A DNA stretch of 64,000 nucleotides. It comes from Nonlabens sp. MB-3u-79. GTDB taxonomy: Bacteria > Bacteroidota > Bacteroidia > Flavobacteriales > Flavobacteriaceae. Positions within the stretch are counted from its first letter, which is position 1; every line of letters begins with the position of its first letter. The translations under genes and the position numbers were made by a program. The stretch covers positions 124,001-188,000 of the forward strand of contig NZ_CP025116.1 of assembly GCF_002831625.1 (NCBI RefSeq), written 5' to 3'. Below are positions 37,946-46,976 of the stretch, one piece after another. The notes beneath the pieces are model-generated. The model made no database searches, was not told the origin of the DNA, and was given only the letters and a program-made list of their open reading frames with translations.

Positions 37946-38545
37946 TTATAAGTCTGATATCAACGGATCTGGAAGTAATTTAAAAGTCATGCGATGATAA
38001 GGTGTTGCACCGTGTTTTCTTATCGCTTCCCGGTGTTTCTTAGTAGGGTAACCTTGATTTTTTTCCCAACTGTACTCTGGATGTTCCTGTGCAATGCGCG
38101 ACATAAAATCATCTCTATAGGTTTTTGCAAGAACCGAAGCCGCTGCGATGTGCAAATACTTTCCATCTCCTTTTATCACCGTAGTTGCTGGTGTTTCTCG
38201 ATAGGAATTAAACTTATTACCATCCACAGCGATGTGCTCTGGACGTATGGTTAATCCATCTATGGCCTGATGCATGGCAAGAATACTGGCTTGCAAAATA
38301 TTGATCTCATCTATTTTTTCCATCATCACATGCGACACATGGTAATCCAGCGCTTGCTCTTCGATCAAGGTCCTGAGTTCATACCTGCGCTTTCGCGAAA
38401 GCTTCTTACTATCGTCTAACAATTCAGATTTAAAATCCAGCGGTAAAATTACAGCAGCAGCAGTTACTGGTCCACAAAGACAGCCTCGACCAGCCTCGTC
38501 TGTACCGCATTCTACTATTCCTTTATGAATCTGATTCAAAAGCAT
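37946..38545 (-). CDS. rnhB: Ribonuclease HII
   Basis: The protein of about 199 residues (ATG of MLLNQIHKG; a TTG two codons earlier is less likely) has the RNase HII signature. CGTDEAGRGCLCGPVTAAAV near residue 15 contains the catalytic Asp and Glu, and LDDSKKLSRKRRYELR near 43 is the second conserved block. The palindromic repeat provides the LSRKR of that block. It removes ribonucleotides from DNA-RNA hybrids. The DNA TACTTTTG just upstream matches a -7 box but lies only 4 nt before the ATG. Confidence 0.94.
   Translation of the reverse strand: MLLNQIHKGIVECGTDEAGRGCLCGPVTAAAVILPLDFKSELLDDSKKLSRKRRYELRTLIEEQALDYHVSHVMMEKIDEINILQASILAMHQAIDGLTIRPEHIAVDGNKFNSYRETPATTVIKGDGKYLHIAAASVLAKTYRDDFMSRIAQEHPEYSWEKNQGYPTKKHREAIRKHGATPYHRMTFKLLPDPLISDL
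38389..38402. repeat. Chromosomal palindrome copy 6
   Basis: GCTTTCGCGAAAGC inside rnhB, read as LSRK at a conserved site (KKLSRKRR). Confidence 0.95.
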
Positions 38546-38755
38546 TTTCAAAAGTACATAATAGCAGCAATTTAAAATCGTTTAAATCAAGATACCAATC
38601 ATAAAGATCATTTGAGGCCTCTACACTTGTTTCTTTTTCGTTGTAAGTTGCTCTTTATACTTTCCATAGCCGGTTCTATGAAACGTATTCACCGCTTCGG
38701 GCATCAAAAAAGCAACTTCGTTTCTTATTCGTCCTTTTATGATTAAAATAGGTAT

Positions 38756-38763
38756 TACTTTTG
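38756..38763 (+). promoter_or_regulatory. Candidate -7 box of the porin gene
   Basis: TACTTTTG fits TAnnTTTG 22 nt before the ATG at 38786. The -33 element is not clear. Confidence 0.4.
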
Positions 38764-38785
38764 AACTCTGTATGCCGTACTGTTT

Positions 38786-40753
38786 ATGAAACAATTTTTA
38801 TTTTTATTTTTTTTGATGCCGCTGGCCCTTTTGGCGCAAAAGGAAAAACCGCCCTTGCAAAAAGGTGATAGAAACGATCAAAACAGATCTATTAGCAACA
38901 AGGAAGTAACTGTAGCTGGAGAAAAACCACCTATTACAGATTACCTGATCATCTCCCAAAAACGCGATACCACTTATCTGGACACCACACTTACCATGGC
39001 AAAGGATTTTAAATTCAACTACCTGCGTCAAGACGATTTTGAACTCATGCCCTTTCATAACGTTGGACAACCTTATAACGAGTTGGGTAAAAGTTTTGAC
39101 CTAGATCTTCTTTCTCCCCGACTAGGATCTCGAGCTAGACATCAAAATTATTATGAGATCGACGATGTTTTTGACTACTACGTACCTACTCCTTTGACAG
39201 ATTTATATTTTAAAACGGTAGTGAATCAAGGACAGCAATTAGAAGCATTATTTACAACTAACTTGTCGCCTCAATTCAATTTCTCTATCAGCTATAAAGG
39301 AGTGCGCAGCGCAGGTAACTACGTCAACACCTTGACCAGTTCTGGTAATTTTAAATTCACCTCCAATTACACCTCCAAAGACAAAGCCTATCGACTGAGA
39401 GTTCACAGCGTTTTTCAAGATCATTTAAATGAAGAAAACGGCGGTCTAGAAGCAGCTTCTTTACAAGGCTTTATAGATGACGAGGCCAATTTTCAAAACA
39501 GAGGAAGACTAGAGCCCAACCTCACCGATGCCCAAAGCCTTCTGGACGGGAAAAGATTTTATATAGACCACGATTATGAAATTATAGGAGAAAAAGACAG
39601 CACTTCTTATTACAGTGGTCGCATTTATAACAAAGCCTATTACGAAGATAAATATTACCAATTTTCTCAAACCAGTGCTGACGAAGACTTTCTAGGTGAC
39701 GCTTATATTTCTTCTAATCTACAAGACAAAACAAATCTTGAGGAGGGAATGATAGAAGCTGGCGTTTCTTATGACCATCATTTGTTAGGGTTTTATAAAG
39801 CTGGAGTTGCTAGACATAAGTACAACTACGGCTACGATAGATTGATCAATCAAAACAGCGGGGTCATCAATAACCGACTTATAGGAGAATTGTATCAATT
39901 CAAAGCAGCCTTTGAAAAGCGCATCGGTAAATTTGATGTTACGGCAAATGGTGGTGTGAATATCGCAGGAGACCTGAATGGACAGTTCATCACTGGCCAA
40001 GCTTCCTATAAATTTAAGGATGTTGCTGTAAAAGCTGGACTAGCGATCAGTTCTCGCGCACCAGATTTTATCTTTACACTTCATCAAAGCGATTACCTCA
40101 ACTACAACTGGCAAAACAGCTTTAACAACATCGAAAAACAAGAACTAAGCTTCCTCATCGATTCTGAGAAATATGTCAACGCTCAAGTGACTTTTACCAC
40201 CCTACAAGATCATGTGTATTTTGCACAAAGCCTGGTTACCAATACCAATAATGAAATAACTGGCTACAACGCTTTACCACTCCAGGCCAGTGGAGATATT
40301 ACCTATCTCAAAATTAAACTCAATAAAGACATTAGCTTTTTGAGGTACTTTGGACTTGATAATACGCTGATGTATCAACAAGTTACACAAACCGATGACA
40401 TCATCAACGTACCCGACCTGACAGCGCGCAGTACCTTCTACTACAAAAACAGATTCTTTAAAAACGCCTTGTTACTTCAGACAGGAATCACAGCAAAGTA
40501 TTTTACTGCATATCACATGGATGGATACGATCCAGTTTTGGGAGAGTTTTACAGTCAAAACACAGAGAATCTTGGTGGTTTCCCGATGATAGACCTTTTT
40601 GTAAATGCAAAAATCAGACAGACCAGAATCTTCTTTAAACTGGAACATGCCAACCAGCTTTTTGCCAGCAATACCGATTATTTTAGTGCACCGCGCAATC
40701 CCTATCGGGACTTTAGTATACGTTTTGGGATGGTCTGGAATTTCTTTTTGTAA
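38786..40753 (+). CDS. Putative outer-membrane porin
   Basis: The 655-residue protein begins with a signal peptide (MKQFLFLFFLMPLALLAQ). It then has a long series of alternating beta strands, such as FNFSISYKGVRSAGNYVNTL, ending in FSIRFGMVWNFFL with a terminal aromatic residue. The make-up and the opening DTTYLDTTLTMAKDFKFNYL match the 'putative porin' family of Bacteroidota (Porin_10 type). It likely forms an outer-membrane barrel of unknown selectivity. It stands alone, divergent from rnhB, with a -7-like box 22 nt upstream. Confidence 0.8.
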   Translation: MKQFLFLFFLMPLALLAQKEKPPLQKGDRNDQNRSISNKEVTVAGEKPPITDYLIISQKRDTTYLDTTLTMAKDFKFNYLRQDDFELMPFHNVGQPYNELGKSFDLDLLSPRLGSRARHQNYYEIDDVFDYYVPTPLTDLYFKTVVNQGQQLEALFTTNLSPQFNFSISYKGVRSAGNYVNTLTSSGNFKFTSNYTSKDKAYRLRVHSVFQDHLNEENGGLEAASLQGFIDDEANFQNRGRLEPNLTDAQSLLDGKRFYIDHDYEIIGEKDSTSYYSGRIYNKAYYEDKYYQFSQTSADEDFLGDAYISSNLQDKTNLEEGMIEAGVSYDHHLLGFYKAGVARHKYNYGYDRLINQNSGVINNRLIGELYQFKAAFEKRIGKFDVTANGGVNIAGDLNGQFITGQASYKFKDVAVKAGLAISSRAPDFIFTLHQSDYLNYNWQNSFNNIEKQELSFLIDSEKYVNAQVTFTTLQDHVYFAQSLVTNTNNEITGYNALPLQASGDITYLKIKLNKDISFLRYFGLDNTLMYQQVTQTDDIINVPDLTARSTFYYKNRFFKNALLLQTGITAKYFTAYHMDGYDPVLGEFYSQNTENLGGFPMIDLFVNAKIRQTRIFFKLEHANQLFASNTDYFSAPRNPYRDFSIRFGMVWNFFL

Positions 40754-40789
40754 AATTTTAGAGTTTTTTAAGACGACATCTGTTTATAT

Positions 40790-41092
40790 TTGACCGTGGC
40801 TATACGCAAATCCATTATCGCTTCTTTTTTGTTGTTGTTATTTACAGCAGCACAAATCTCTGTCGTCCATGAATTCTCTCATGATGAAGACAGTACGGAA
40901 TGTGCTATATGTATAGTTGCTCAGAATTTTCAAACACAATCTTTTGACTTATCTGCTGCAGTAGAATTTGATTCTATTGCACTTGTTAGCATAAAGGAGA
41001 ATATTGTTGTTGATCTCGCTTTCGCGAAAGCGGAATCCCAATCCATTATACATACCACACGACCACCGCCATTTTCAATGGACACTATTTAA
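40790..41092 (+). CDS. Small secreted protein with His/Cys metal-like motifs
   Basis: The protein of up to 100 residues has a hydrophobic N-terminus (SIIASFLLLLFTAAQISVV), then HEFSHDEDSTECAICIVAQN. The HxxxH and CxxC pattern resembles small periplasmic proteins found before metal-linked TonB receptors. Start is TTG at 40790 or GTG at 40796, because no ATG is available. A palindromic repeat encodes AFAKAES near residue 79. It is 37 nt after the porin gene and about 200 nt before the TonB receptor. The exact role is unknown; metal binding is an inference. Confidence 0.65.
   Translation: MTVAIRKSIIASFLLLLFTAAQISVVHEFSHDEDSTECAICIVAQNFQTQSFDLSAAVEFDSIALVSIKENIVVDLAFAKAESQSIIHTTRPPPFSMDTI
41017..41032. 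repeat. Chromosomal palindrome copy 7
   Basis: CGCTTTCGCGAAAGCG inside the small His/Cys protein gene, read as AFAKA. Confidence 0.95.
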
Positions 41093-41297
41093 ATTAAAGG
41101 TCGCCTATAATTCGTTTCTTTTTCACTCTTATTTACTTAAAAATTAAAGCACAGCTAAAGCTCCACTTTATTTTTATCAGTTATTTGGTAGAAGAACAAC
41201 TCCAATTATTTATCCCTTCTTTTTAATCTACATAGTTATTGCTTCCTATAAAGTGGGCTTCTCGCCCCAACACCTAGCAATCATTTAAATTTCAAAC

Positions 41298-43763
41298 ATG
41301 CGTACTAAACAACTCGTCGCTATAGCTGTATTTCTCAGTTTTAGCTTCAGCAATGCACAAGAATGCAATCTTGTGCTCCAAGGAAAAATAATAGATTTTC
41401 ACGATTCAAAACCTTTGGAATTGGCACAAATTTATGTGGTTCAATTACAAAAGACGTATATCTCAAAAGCAGATGGCTCTTATGAAATCAGCGGTCTCTG
41501 CCCGGGCACTTATGACATCAGCGTATCCCATTACGATTGTGAGACCAAGAGAACAAAATTTGAAATAGATCAAAATAGGACACTGGATATCTCTTTAGAG
41601 CATCATATCAGCGAATTAGAAACAGTAAAAGTACTTGCAGACGTTCATGATAATCATGCCAGCACACAATCGAGCACCAGAATTAATGCCGAAAAAATTC
41701 AGCAATACAGCGGTGCCTCTTTAGGTGATGCACTAGCAACAGTCCCAGGGGTAAGCTCCTTAAAAACAGGGAATAGTGTTGTAAAACCTATTATACATGG
41801 TCTTTATGGAAGCCGTGTAGCTATCGTAAATGATGGGTTGCGACAACAAGATCAAGAATGGGGAGTTGAACATGCGCCTAATATAGATATCAATACCGCT
41901 AGCAACATCCAAATCATCAAAGGAGCCAGTGCATTGAGATACGGAGGGGATGCTATAGGCGGTACTATTCTTATAGAACCTGCTCGTGTCATTTCAAAAG
42001 ATACCATAAGAGGACATGCAATACTACAAGGACAGACCAATGGTCGTGGCGGTAGCGCAACAACGACCATTAATAATTATCGTGCATCTGGATGGTACCA
42101 GCAAGCAACGCTTACCTATAAAAAGCTGGGTGATTTTGAAGCACCAGACTATGTATTGAGTAATACAGGAAGTGAAACAGCTGCTGTAAATCTGGGAGTA
42201 GGGTTCAAAACATTTGAGTATGGAGCAAGTGCTAAATATTCCTTCTACAATAGCGACATAGGAATCTTAAGAGCGTCCCATATAGGAAGCGCAAGCGATT
42301 TAGTGCGCAGCATCAACTCTAGGCAACCACTCATTATCAATGACTTTACTTATGATATAGACGCCCCAAAACAACAAGTGGCTCATCATGGGTTGCAATT
42401 CAATGCTTTTAAACGATTTGCTGGATTAGGTAAATTGAGTATGGACTATTCCTTTCAGTTCAATAACCGCAAGGAATTTGACATCAGGCGTGGTGCAAAT
42501 GTGGGTCTGGCTTCTCTAGACATCGACCTGCAAACTCAAAACATAAGTGTATATGCTGTAGCAGATGCTTTTGAAAAGACCACCTATGAAGCCGGAATAG
42601 ATTATATGAACCAACTGAACAGACCCAATGCTGAGACCGGTGTGAGAAGATTGATTCCAGATTATGATGCAAATAAAATAGGTGCCTTTGCCAGTCTGAC
42701 ACACGAACCATCTGAAAAATGGGTGTTGGACGCAGGCTTGAGATACGATCGTTATGATATCAATGCGACCAAATTCTACTTGCAAAGCCGCTGGGAAGAT
42801 TTGGGTTATGACGAGCAATTTGCTGCCTTTGAAATAAGCGAACAAGGAAATCAAATTATGACCAATCCAGAATTCCAATACGATTTATTTGCTTTTACCG
42901 CTGGCGCAAAATACTTGTTAGATACGCATTACGATCTAGCTATAAATTTGAGTAGTGCTAACCGAGCTCCTAATCCTAGTGAACTATTCAGCGATGGGTT
43001 GCACCATGCCCTAGCAACTATTGAGCTGGGAAGACTGGACTTGAAAAAGGAACAGTCCTATAAAGTAAATGCTACTTTTCATGGGAATGAAGGCGATCTA
43101 GATTTTGAAATCAATCCATATATCAACTTTGTAAATGACTTTATACAGCTGGTTCCTAATGGACTAGAAACAACTATACGTGGAGCGTTTCCAGTGTTTC
43201 AATACGAGCAAATTAACGCTAGATTATATGGAATAGATCTACATGCTACTTATGATTTCTGGACTAAAAAAACTGCTGAGGAGATGAAAACCAATCCTAA
43301 TGAAATGATTTATAAAATGGAAAAGCTGGTTCGCTTAGAAACCAATTTCTCCTACATTCATGGAACGAATTCTTCTAACGATTTACCTCTAATAGACATG
43401 CCTCCTTTGCAATTTCAAAACCAAGTTACTTGGTTTAATGTTTTGGATTCTAACATTGATTTCCACGTTGCAAATCAAACCGTATTAATGCAAAACAGGT
43501 TTCCAGACTTTGATTACACTGTAGATATCCCTAATGATCAGGGTATGCTAGAAACTGTACTCGTTGAAATTTCTGAACCACCCGAAGCCTATAGTTTATG
43601 GAATGCTGGGGTGAGTTACGCTTTCGCGAAAGCGAATACCAAAGTCAACCTTAGCTCCAACAATTTATTTAATACCCAGTACCGCAATTACCTCAACCGA
43701 CAACGTTTCTATGCTGACGAAGTAGGTCGAGACATTCAATTACAAATTATCTATAACTTTTAA
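41298..43763 (+). CDS. TonB-dependent receptor with carboxypeptidase-like N-terminal domain
   Basis: The 821-residue outer-membrane receptor has a signal peptide (MRTKQLVAIAVFLSFSFSNA). A CarboxypepD_reg-like domain (about residues 27-100; LVLQGKIIDFHDSKPLELAQ) and a plug follow, with ALATVPGVSSLKTGNSVVKP and GLYGSRVAIVNDGLRQQDQEW. The barrel ends in DIQLQIIYNF. The plug resembles ZnuD/haem-type receptors, so a metal or metal complex is plausible. A palindromic repeat encodes YAFAKANT within a late barrel strand. It is followed at 9 nt by a small lipoprotein gene. Confidence 0.9.
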   Translation: MRTKQLVAIAVFLSFSFSNAQECNLVLQGKIIDFHDSKPLELAQIYVVQLQKTYISKADGSYEISGLCPGTYDISVSHYDCETKRTKFEIDQNRTLDISLEHHISELETVKVLADVHDNHASTQSSTRINAEKIQQYSGASLGDALATVPGVSSLKTGNSVVKPIIHGLYGSRVAIVNDGLRQQDQEWGVEHAPNIDINTASNIQIIKGASALRYGGDAIGGTILIEPARVISKDTIRGHAILQGQTNGRGGSATTTINNYRASGWYQQATLTYKKLGDFEAPDYVLSNTGSETAAVNLGVGFKTFEYGASAKYSFYNSDIGILRASHIGSASDLVRSINSRQPLIINDFTYDIDAPKQQVAHHGLQFNAFKRFAGLGKLSMDYSFQFNNRKEFDIRRGANVGLASLDIDLQTQNISVYAVADAFEKTTYEAGIDYMNQLNRPNAETGVRRLIPDYDANKIGAFASLTHEPSEKWVLDAGLRYDRYDINATKFYLQSRWEDLGYDEQFAAFEISEQGNQIMTNPEFQYDLFAFTAGAKYLLDTHYDLAINLSSANRAPNPSELFSDGLHHALATIELGRLDLKKEQSYKVNATFHGNEGDLDFEINPYINFVNDFIQLVPNGLETTIRGAFPVFQYEQINARLYGIDLHATYDFWTKKTAEEMKTNPNEMIYKMEKLVRLETNFSYIHGTNSSNDLPLIDMPPLQFQNQVTWFNVLDSNIDFHVANQTVLMQNRFPDFDYTVDIPNDQGMLETVLVEISEPPEAYSLWNAGVSYAFAKANTKVNLSSNNLFNTQYRNYLNRQRFYADEVGRDIQLQIIYNF
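43619..43634. repeat. Chromosomal palindrome copy 8
   Basis: CGCTTTCGCGAAAGCG inside the TonB receptor gene, read as AFAKA. Confidence 0.95.
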
Positions 43764-43772
43764 AAAACAACA

Positions 43773-44354
43773 ATGAAAACAAGAAAAACAACAATGAAAA
43801 CAATGAAAACATCCATCCCTTTTTTAAGCATTATTGCTTTGCTATTTATGACCTCTTGTACAGATGACGATGCCGTTACCATTATCAATGAAGAAGAACT
43901 GATCACTACGGTAGAATTAGAACTCACCAACTCCGCTGATGCCACTAATGTGGTCTTATTGAAATCAGTCGACATAGATGGTGAAGGTCCTGACGACCCA
44001 GTGATTACTATTACAGGAACTGTAAATGCTAACAGTACTTATCTAGGCGCAGTGCGTTTCCTAAATGAATCTATAGCACCATCTGAAGACATTACTGAAG
44101 AAGTAATTGAAGAATCAAATGAACATGAGGTTTTTTACACCTCTAGCATTACCGATCTTACGATTACAAAAACAGATGTGGATGTTAATGGAAATCCGCT
44201 AGGGGTATTAACCACCTTCCAAACTGGCGCTATAGGAACGGGAACGCTAATCCTAGTATTGCGTCATGAACCTATAAAACCTAATGACAACACTTTAATT
44301 GGTGCTGGCGGCGAGACCGATGCAGAAGTGAGTTTTACTTTTGAAGTGGAGTAA
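43773..44354 (+). CDS. Small secreted lipoprotein next to TonB receptor
   Basis: The protein of up to 193 residues ends its signal at LLFMTSCTDDD, a lipobox with a following Asp run. The rest is a soluble beta-rich domain (TTVELELTNSADATNVVLL, AEVSFTFEVE) of unknown family. The first 30 nt contain three in-frame ATGs (43773, 43794, 43803) within a small duplication of AACAACAATGAAAAC, so the true start is open; 43794 or 43803 would give a normal-length signal. It probably sits on the outer membrane with the receptor 9 nt upstream as binding partner. A terminator-like hairpin follows. Confidence 0.75.
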   Translation: MKTRKTTMKTMKTSIPFLSIIALLFMTSCTDDDAVTIINEEELITTVELELTNSADATNVVLLKSVDIDGEGPDDPVITITGTVNANSTYLGAVRFLNESIAPSEDITEEVIEESNEHEVFYTSSITDLTITKTDVDVNGNPLGVLTTFQTGAIGTGTLILVLRHEPIKPNDNTLIGAGGETDAEVSFTFEVE

Positions 44355-44378
44355 GTAAGCTAGAATACTTATAATATA

Positions 44379-44416
44379 AGGCCTGTTAAAGTAATTATTG
44401 CTTTGACAGGCTTTAT
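44379..44416. terminator. Hairpin between convergent genes
   Basis: GCCTGTTAAAG and CTTTGACAGGC pair over 11 bp (one G-U), with a 9-nt loop and a T-rich tail. It lies between the plus-strand lipoprotein gene and the minus-strand photolyase gene. Confidence 0.65.
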
Positions 44417-44550
44417 TATTCTTATTAAGTGCAAGAATAAAATGACGCCTTAAAATTACTAAACCATTTAACTACAATAGTCCAATCGTATCTTGCCTCT
44501 ACAACACCAAATTTTATAAATCCATAACTTTGGTGATTGGATAAAACAAA

Positions 44551-46092
44551 TTAAAAGTCTTCTGGAGAATCGATCACCTTTTGAGCACGTTGACGGTGTT
44601 TGTTCAATAATTCTGGATCCATCTTGCGCAGCAATGCCATCATCATGTTCATACGCTGGTTGTTCTTCAAATACGCTTCTTTTTCTGCTAGAAAATTCCA
44701 ATATAAGGAGTTGAATGGACAAGCGTCTTCTTCGGCCTTCTTTTTAGTTACTTTGTACGCACAACCTTTGCAATAGTTACTCATTTTATTGATGTAACTA
44801 CCGCTAGAAACATATGGTTTGGTAGCAACAATCCCTCCATCTGCCCATTGAGACATGCCTCTGGTATTGGTGATTTCTACCCATTCTATGGCGTCGATGT
44901 AAATCCCCAAATACCACTCGTCCACATAACTTGGGTCTGTCATAGTGAGTAGTGCATAATTACCGGTGACCATCAATCGCTGAATGTGATGCGCATAAGC
45001 ATTGTCTAGCGAGTTGTTAATGGAATGTTTTAGACAATTCATTTTAGTGTCTCCCGTCCAGTAGAATTCTGGAAGTTTGTTTCTATTTTCTAAAGCATTT
45101 TTCATCTGGTAACCAGGCATTTCACTCCAGTAAATCCCCCGCATGAATTCGCGCCAGCCTAAAATTTGTCTTATAAATCCCTCTACTTGGGAGATATCTA
45201 TTGGTGGTGTTCCGCTTTCGCGAAAGCGAGACAAAACAGCCTCTATAACTTCCATAGGAGAAAGGAGTTTGCAATTCATCGCAAAGCTCAATCTAGAATG
45301 AAACAGGTAGTCTTGATCCGTATGCATGGCGTCTTGAAAATCGCCAAAATGAATAAGCAAATGCTCACAGAAATAATTCAACACGTCTAATCCTTCTTGC
45401 CGAGTAGTGGGCCAGTTAAAATTAGAAGCATCGATTCGACCTATGGTTTTCACTCCTTCCTTTTCCAGCAAGTCCGTAATTTCAGTGACCTCTTTTCTAA
45501 ATCCGTATTCAGGAGGGATAGCCGTCTTTTCATCCCATTTATTGCGGTTGCTATGATCGTAATTCCATTTACCACCTTCGGGCTCCTTATCGCCTTCTAT
45601 CATGATATGGTACTTCTTACGCATATCGCGGTAGAAATATTCCATGGTCCAGCGTTTTTTACCTTCAAAAAACTTTTTTACATCATTTCTCTTAGTGAAG
45701 AAATGCTCGGTATCATAAGCTTGCCATTCTATATCCAGCGACTTACAAAATGTTTTTAATTGTTGATCCAGTCGCCATTCATCTGGAGCGAGGTATTCAA
45801 ACTTTTCAATATCCTGCTCTTTGATGAGTTGCTGTAGATTCTTTACGAGATCCTGAGTGTTTTTTTTATCATCAAGATTATAATAGATACTATTACAGCC
45901 TCTCTCTTTTATCCAAGAATCAAAACCACGCATCGCCATAAAAAACGCCACTACTTTCTGTATGTGATGCGTAACGTAATCAGTCTCTTGACGCATCTCT
46001 GCCATAAAATAAGTCACATTCTCTTGATCCCCATTGAACCAGGAATGTTTATGATTGAGTTGATCGCCCAGTACTAATCTCAGTGTTTTCAT
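44551..46092 (-). CDS. FeS-type cryptochrome/photolyase
   Basis: The 513-residue protein starts MKTLRLVLGDQLNHKHSWF, the opening of the FeS-BCP (PhrB, (6-4) photolyase-like) family. FAD-domain motifs include FIRQILGWREFMRGIYWS near residue 310 and NAYAHHIQRLMVTGNYALL near 366. SNYCKGCAYKVTKKKAEEDACPF near 438 plus the Cys of KMNCLKHS supply the four 4Fe-4S cysteines. It probably repairs (6-4) photoproducts or senses blue light. A palindromic repeat encodes RFRESG near residue 290. It follows a repeat array and lies in the same direction as CRY-DASH. Confidence 0.9.
   Translation of the reverse strand: MKTLRLVLGDQLNHKHSWFNGDQENVTYFMAEMRQETDYVTHHIQKVVAFFMAMRGFDSWIKERGCNSIYYNLDDKKNTQDLVKNLQQLIKEQDIEKFEYLAPDEWRLDQQLKTFCKSLDIEWQAYDTEHFFTKRNDVKKFFEGKKRWTMEYFYRDMRKKYHIMIEGDKEPEGGKWNYDHSNRNKWDEKTAIPPEYGFRKEVTEITDLLEKEGVKTIGRIDASNFNWPTTRQEGLDVLNYFCEHLLIHFGDFQDAMHTDQDYLFHSRLSFAMNCKLLSPMEVIEAVLSRFRESGTPPIDISQVEGFIRQILGWREFMRGIYWSEMPGYQMKNALENRNKLPEFYWTGDTKMNCLKHSINNSLDNAYAHHIQRLMVTGNYALLTMTDPSYVDEWYLGIYIDAIEWVEITNTRGMSQWADGGIVATKPYVSSGSYINKMSNYCKGCAYKVTKKKAEEDACPFNSLYWNFLAEKEAYLKNNQRMNMMMALLRKMDPELLNKHRQRAQKVIDSPEDF
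45213..45228. repeat. Chromosomal palindrome copy 9
   Basis: CGCTTTCGCGAAAGCG inside the FeS photolyase gene, read as RFRES. Confidence 0.95.
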
Positions 46093-46976
46093 ATGTTGTA
46101 TTTAATTTCCGCGCAGGCAGAAATCTTTTTATGGTGTTCTCCAAATGGCAACCGCACGCAGGCGGAAATCTTTTTATGGTGTCAAGCCGTTGCATAACGG
46201 CTTCGCTTAATCATTTGTCAAATGGCAGAATGAATGCTACCCCTGTGAAATTATTCTATCGCCTCACGGCAATCTTTTATGAAGCCGAATAAATTCGGCG
46301 TCTTGTCTCATTTTCGACTTCGAGTTCGAGTTCGAATTCAAGTTCAAATTCAATTTCCATTTCAGGTTCAATTTCAAAAAGGCAGAATGAATGCTACCCC
46401 TGTGAAATTATTCTATCGCCTCACGGCAATCTTTTATGAAGCCGAATAAATTCGGCGTCTTGTCTCATTTTCGACTTCGAGTTCGAGTTCGAATTCAAGT
46501 TCGAATTCAATTTCCATTTCAGGTTCAATTTCAAAAAGGCAGAATGAATGCTACCCTTGTGAAATTATTCTATCGCCTCACGGCAATCTTTTATGAAGCC
46601 GAATAAATTCAGCGTCTTGTTTCATTTTCGACTTCGACTTCGAGTTCGAATTCAATTTCCATTTCAGGTTCAATTTCAAAAAGGCAGAATGAATGCTACC
46701 CCTGTGAAATTATTCTGTCGCCTCGCGGCGTTTTTTTTATGAAGCCGAATAAATTCGGCGTCTTGTCTCATTTTCGACTTCGAGTTCGAGTTCGAATTCA
46801 AGTTCGAATTCAATTTCCATTTCAGGTTCAATTTCAAAAAGGCAGAATGAATGCTACCCCTGTGAAATTATTCTATCGCCTCACGGCAATCTTTTATGAA
46901 GCCGAATGAATTCGGCGTCTTGTTTCATTTTCGAGTTCGAGTTCGAATTCAAGTTCGAATTCAGGTTCCATTTCAT
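46093..46976. repeat. Repeat array between the two cryptochrome/photolyase genes
   Basis: This gene-free stretch holds five copies of a unit of about 157 bp, each starting GGCAGAATGAATGCTACC (46224, 46381, 46538, 46683, 46841). Each unit has TTCGGC-type and CGCCTCACGGC-type hairpins and a run of TTCGAG/TTCAAG hexamers. The last hexamer run touches the CRY-DASH stop codon. Left of the array, TCAAGCCGTTGCATAACGGC (46176-46195) is a hairpin also present at three other places. The small open frames here are repeat-borne. Confidence 0.9.

Noticed and set aside
38549..38556. TACTTTTG as promoter of rnhB
   Set aside because: It is only 4 nt from the ATG, too close for a normal leader.
40785..40792. 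TATATTTG as promoter of the small His/Cys gene
   Set aside because: It would place the transcription start downstream of both possible start codons, so it was not listed as a feature, though a leaderless start is not excluded.
41093..41297. Possible riboswitch before the TonB receptor
   Set aside because: No cobalamin, TPP or other known conserved riboswitch core was seen in the 205 nt.
46093..46976. CRISPR or coding repeat protein in the array of about 157-bp units
   Set aside because: The whole unit is conserved without variable spacers, and the open frames across it are short, differ between copies and have no domain.
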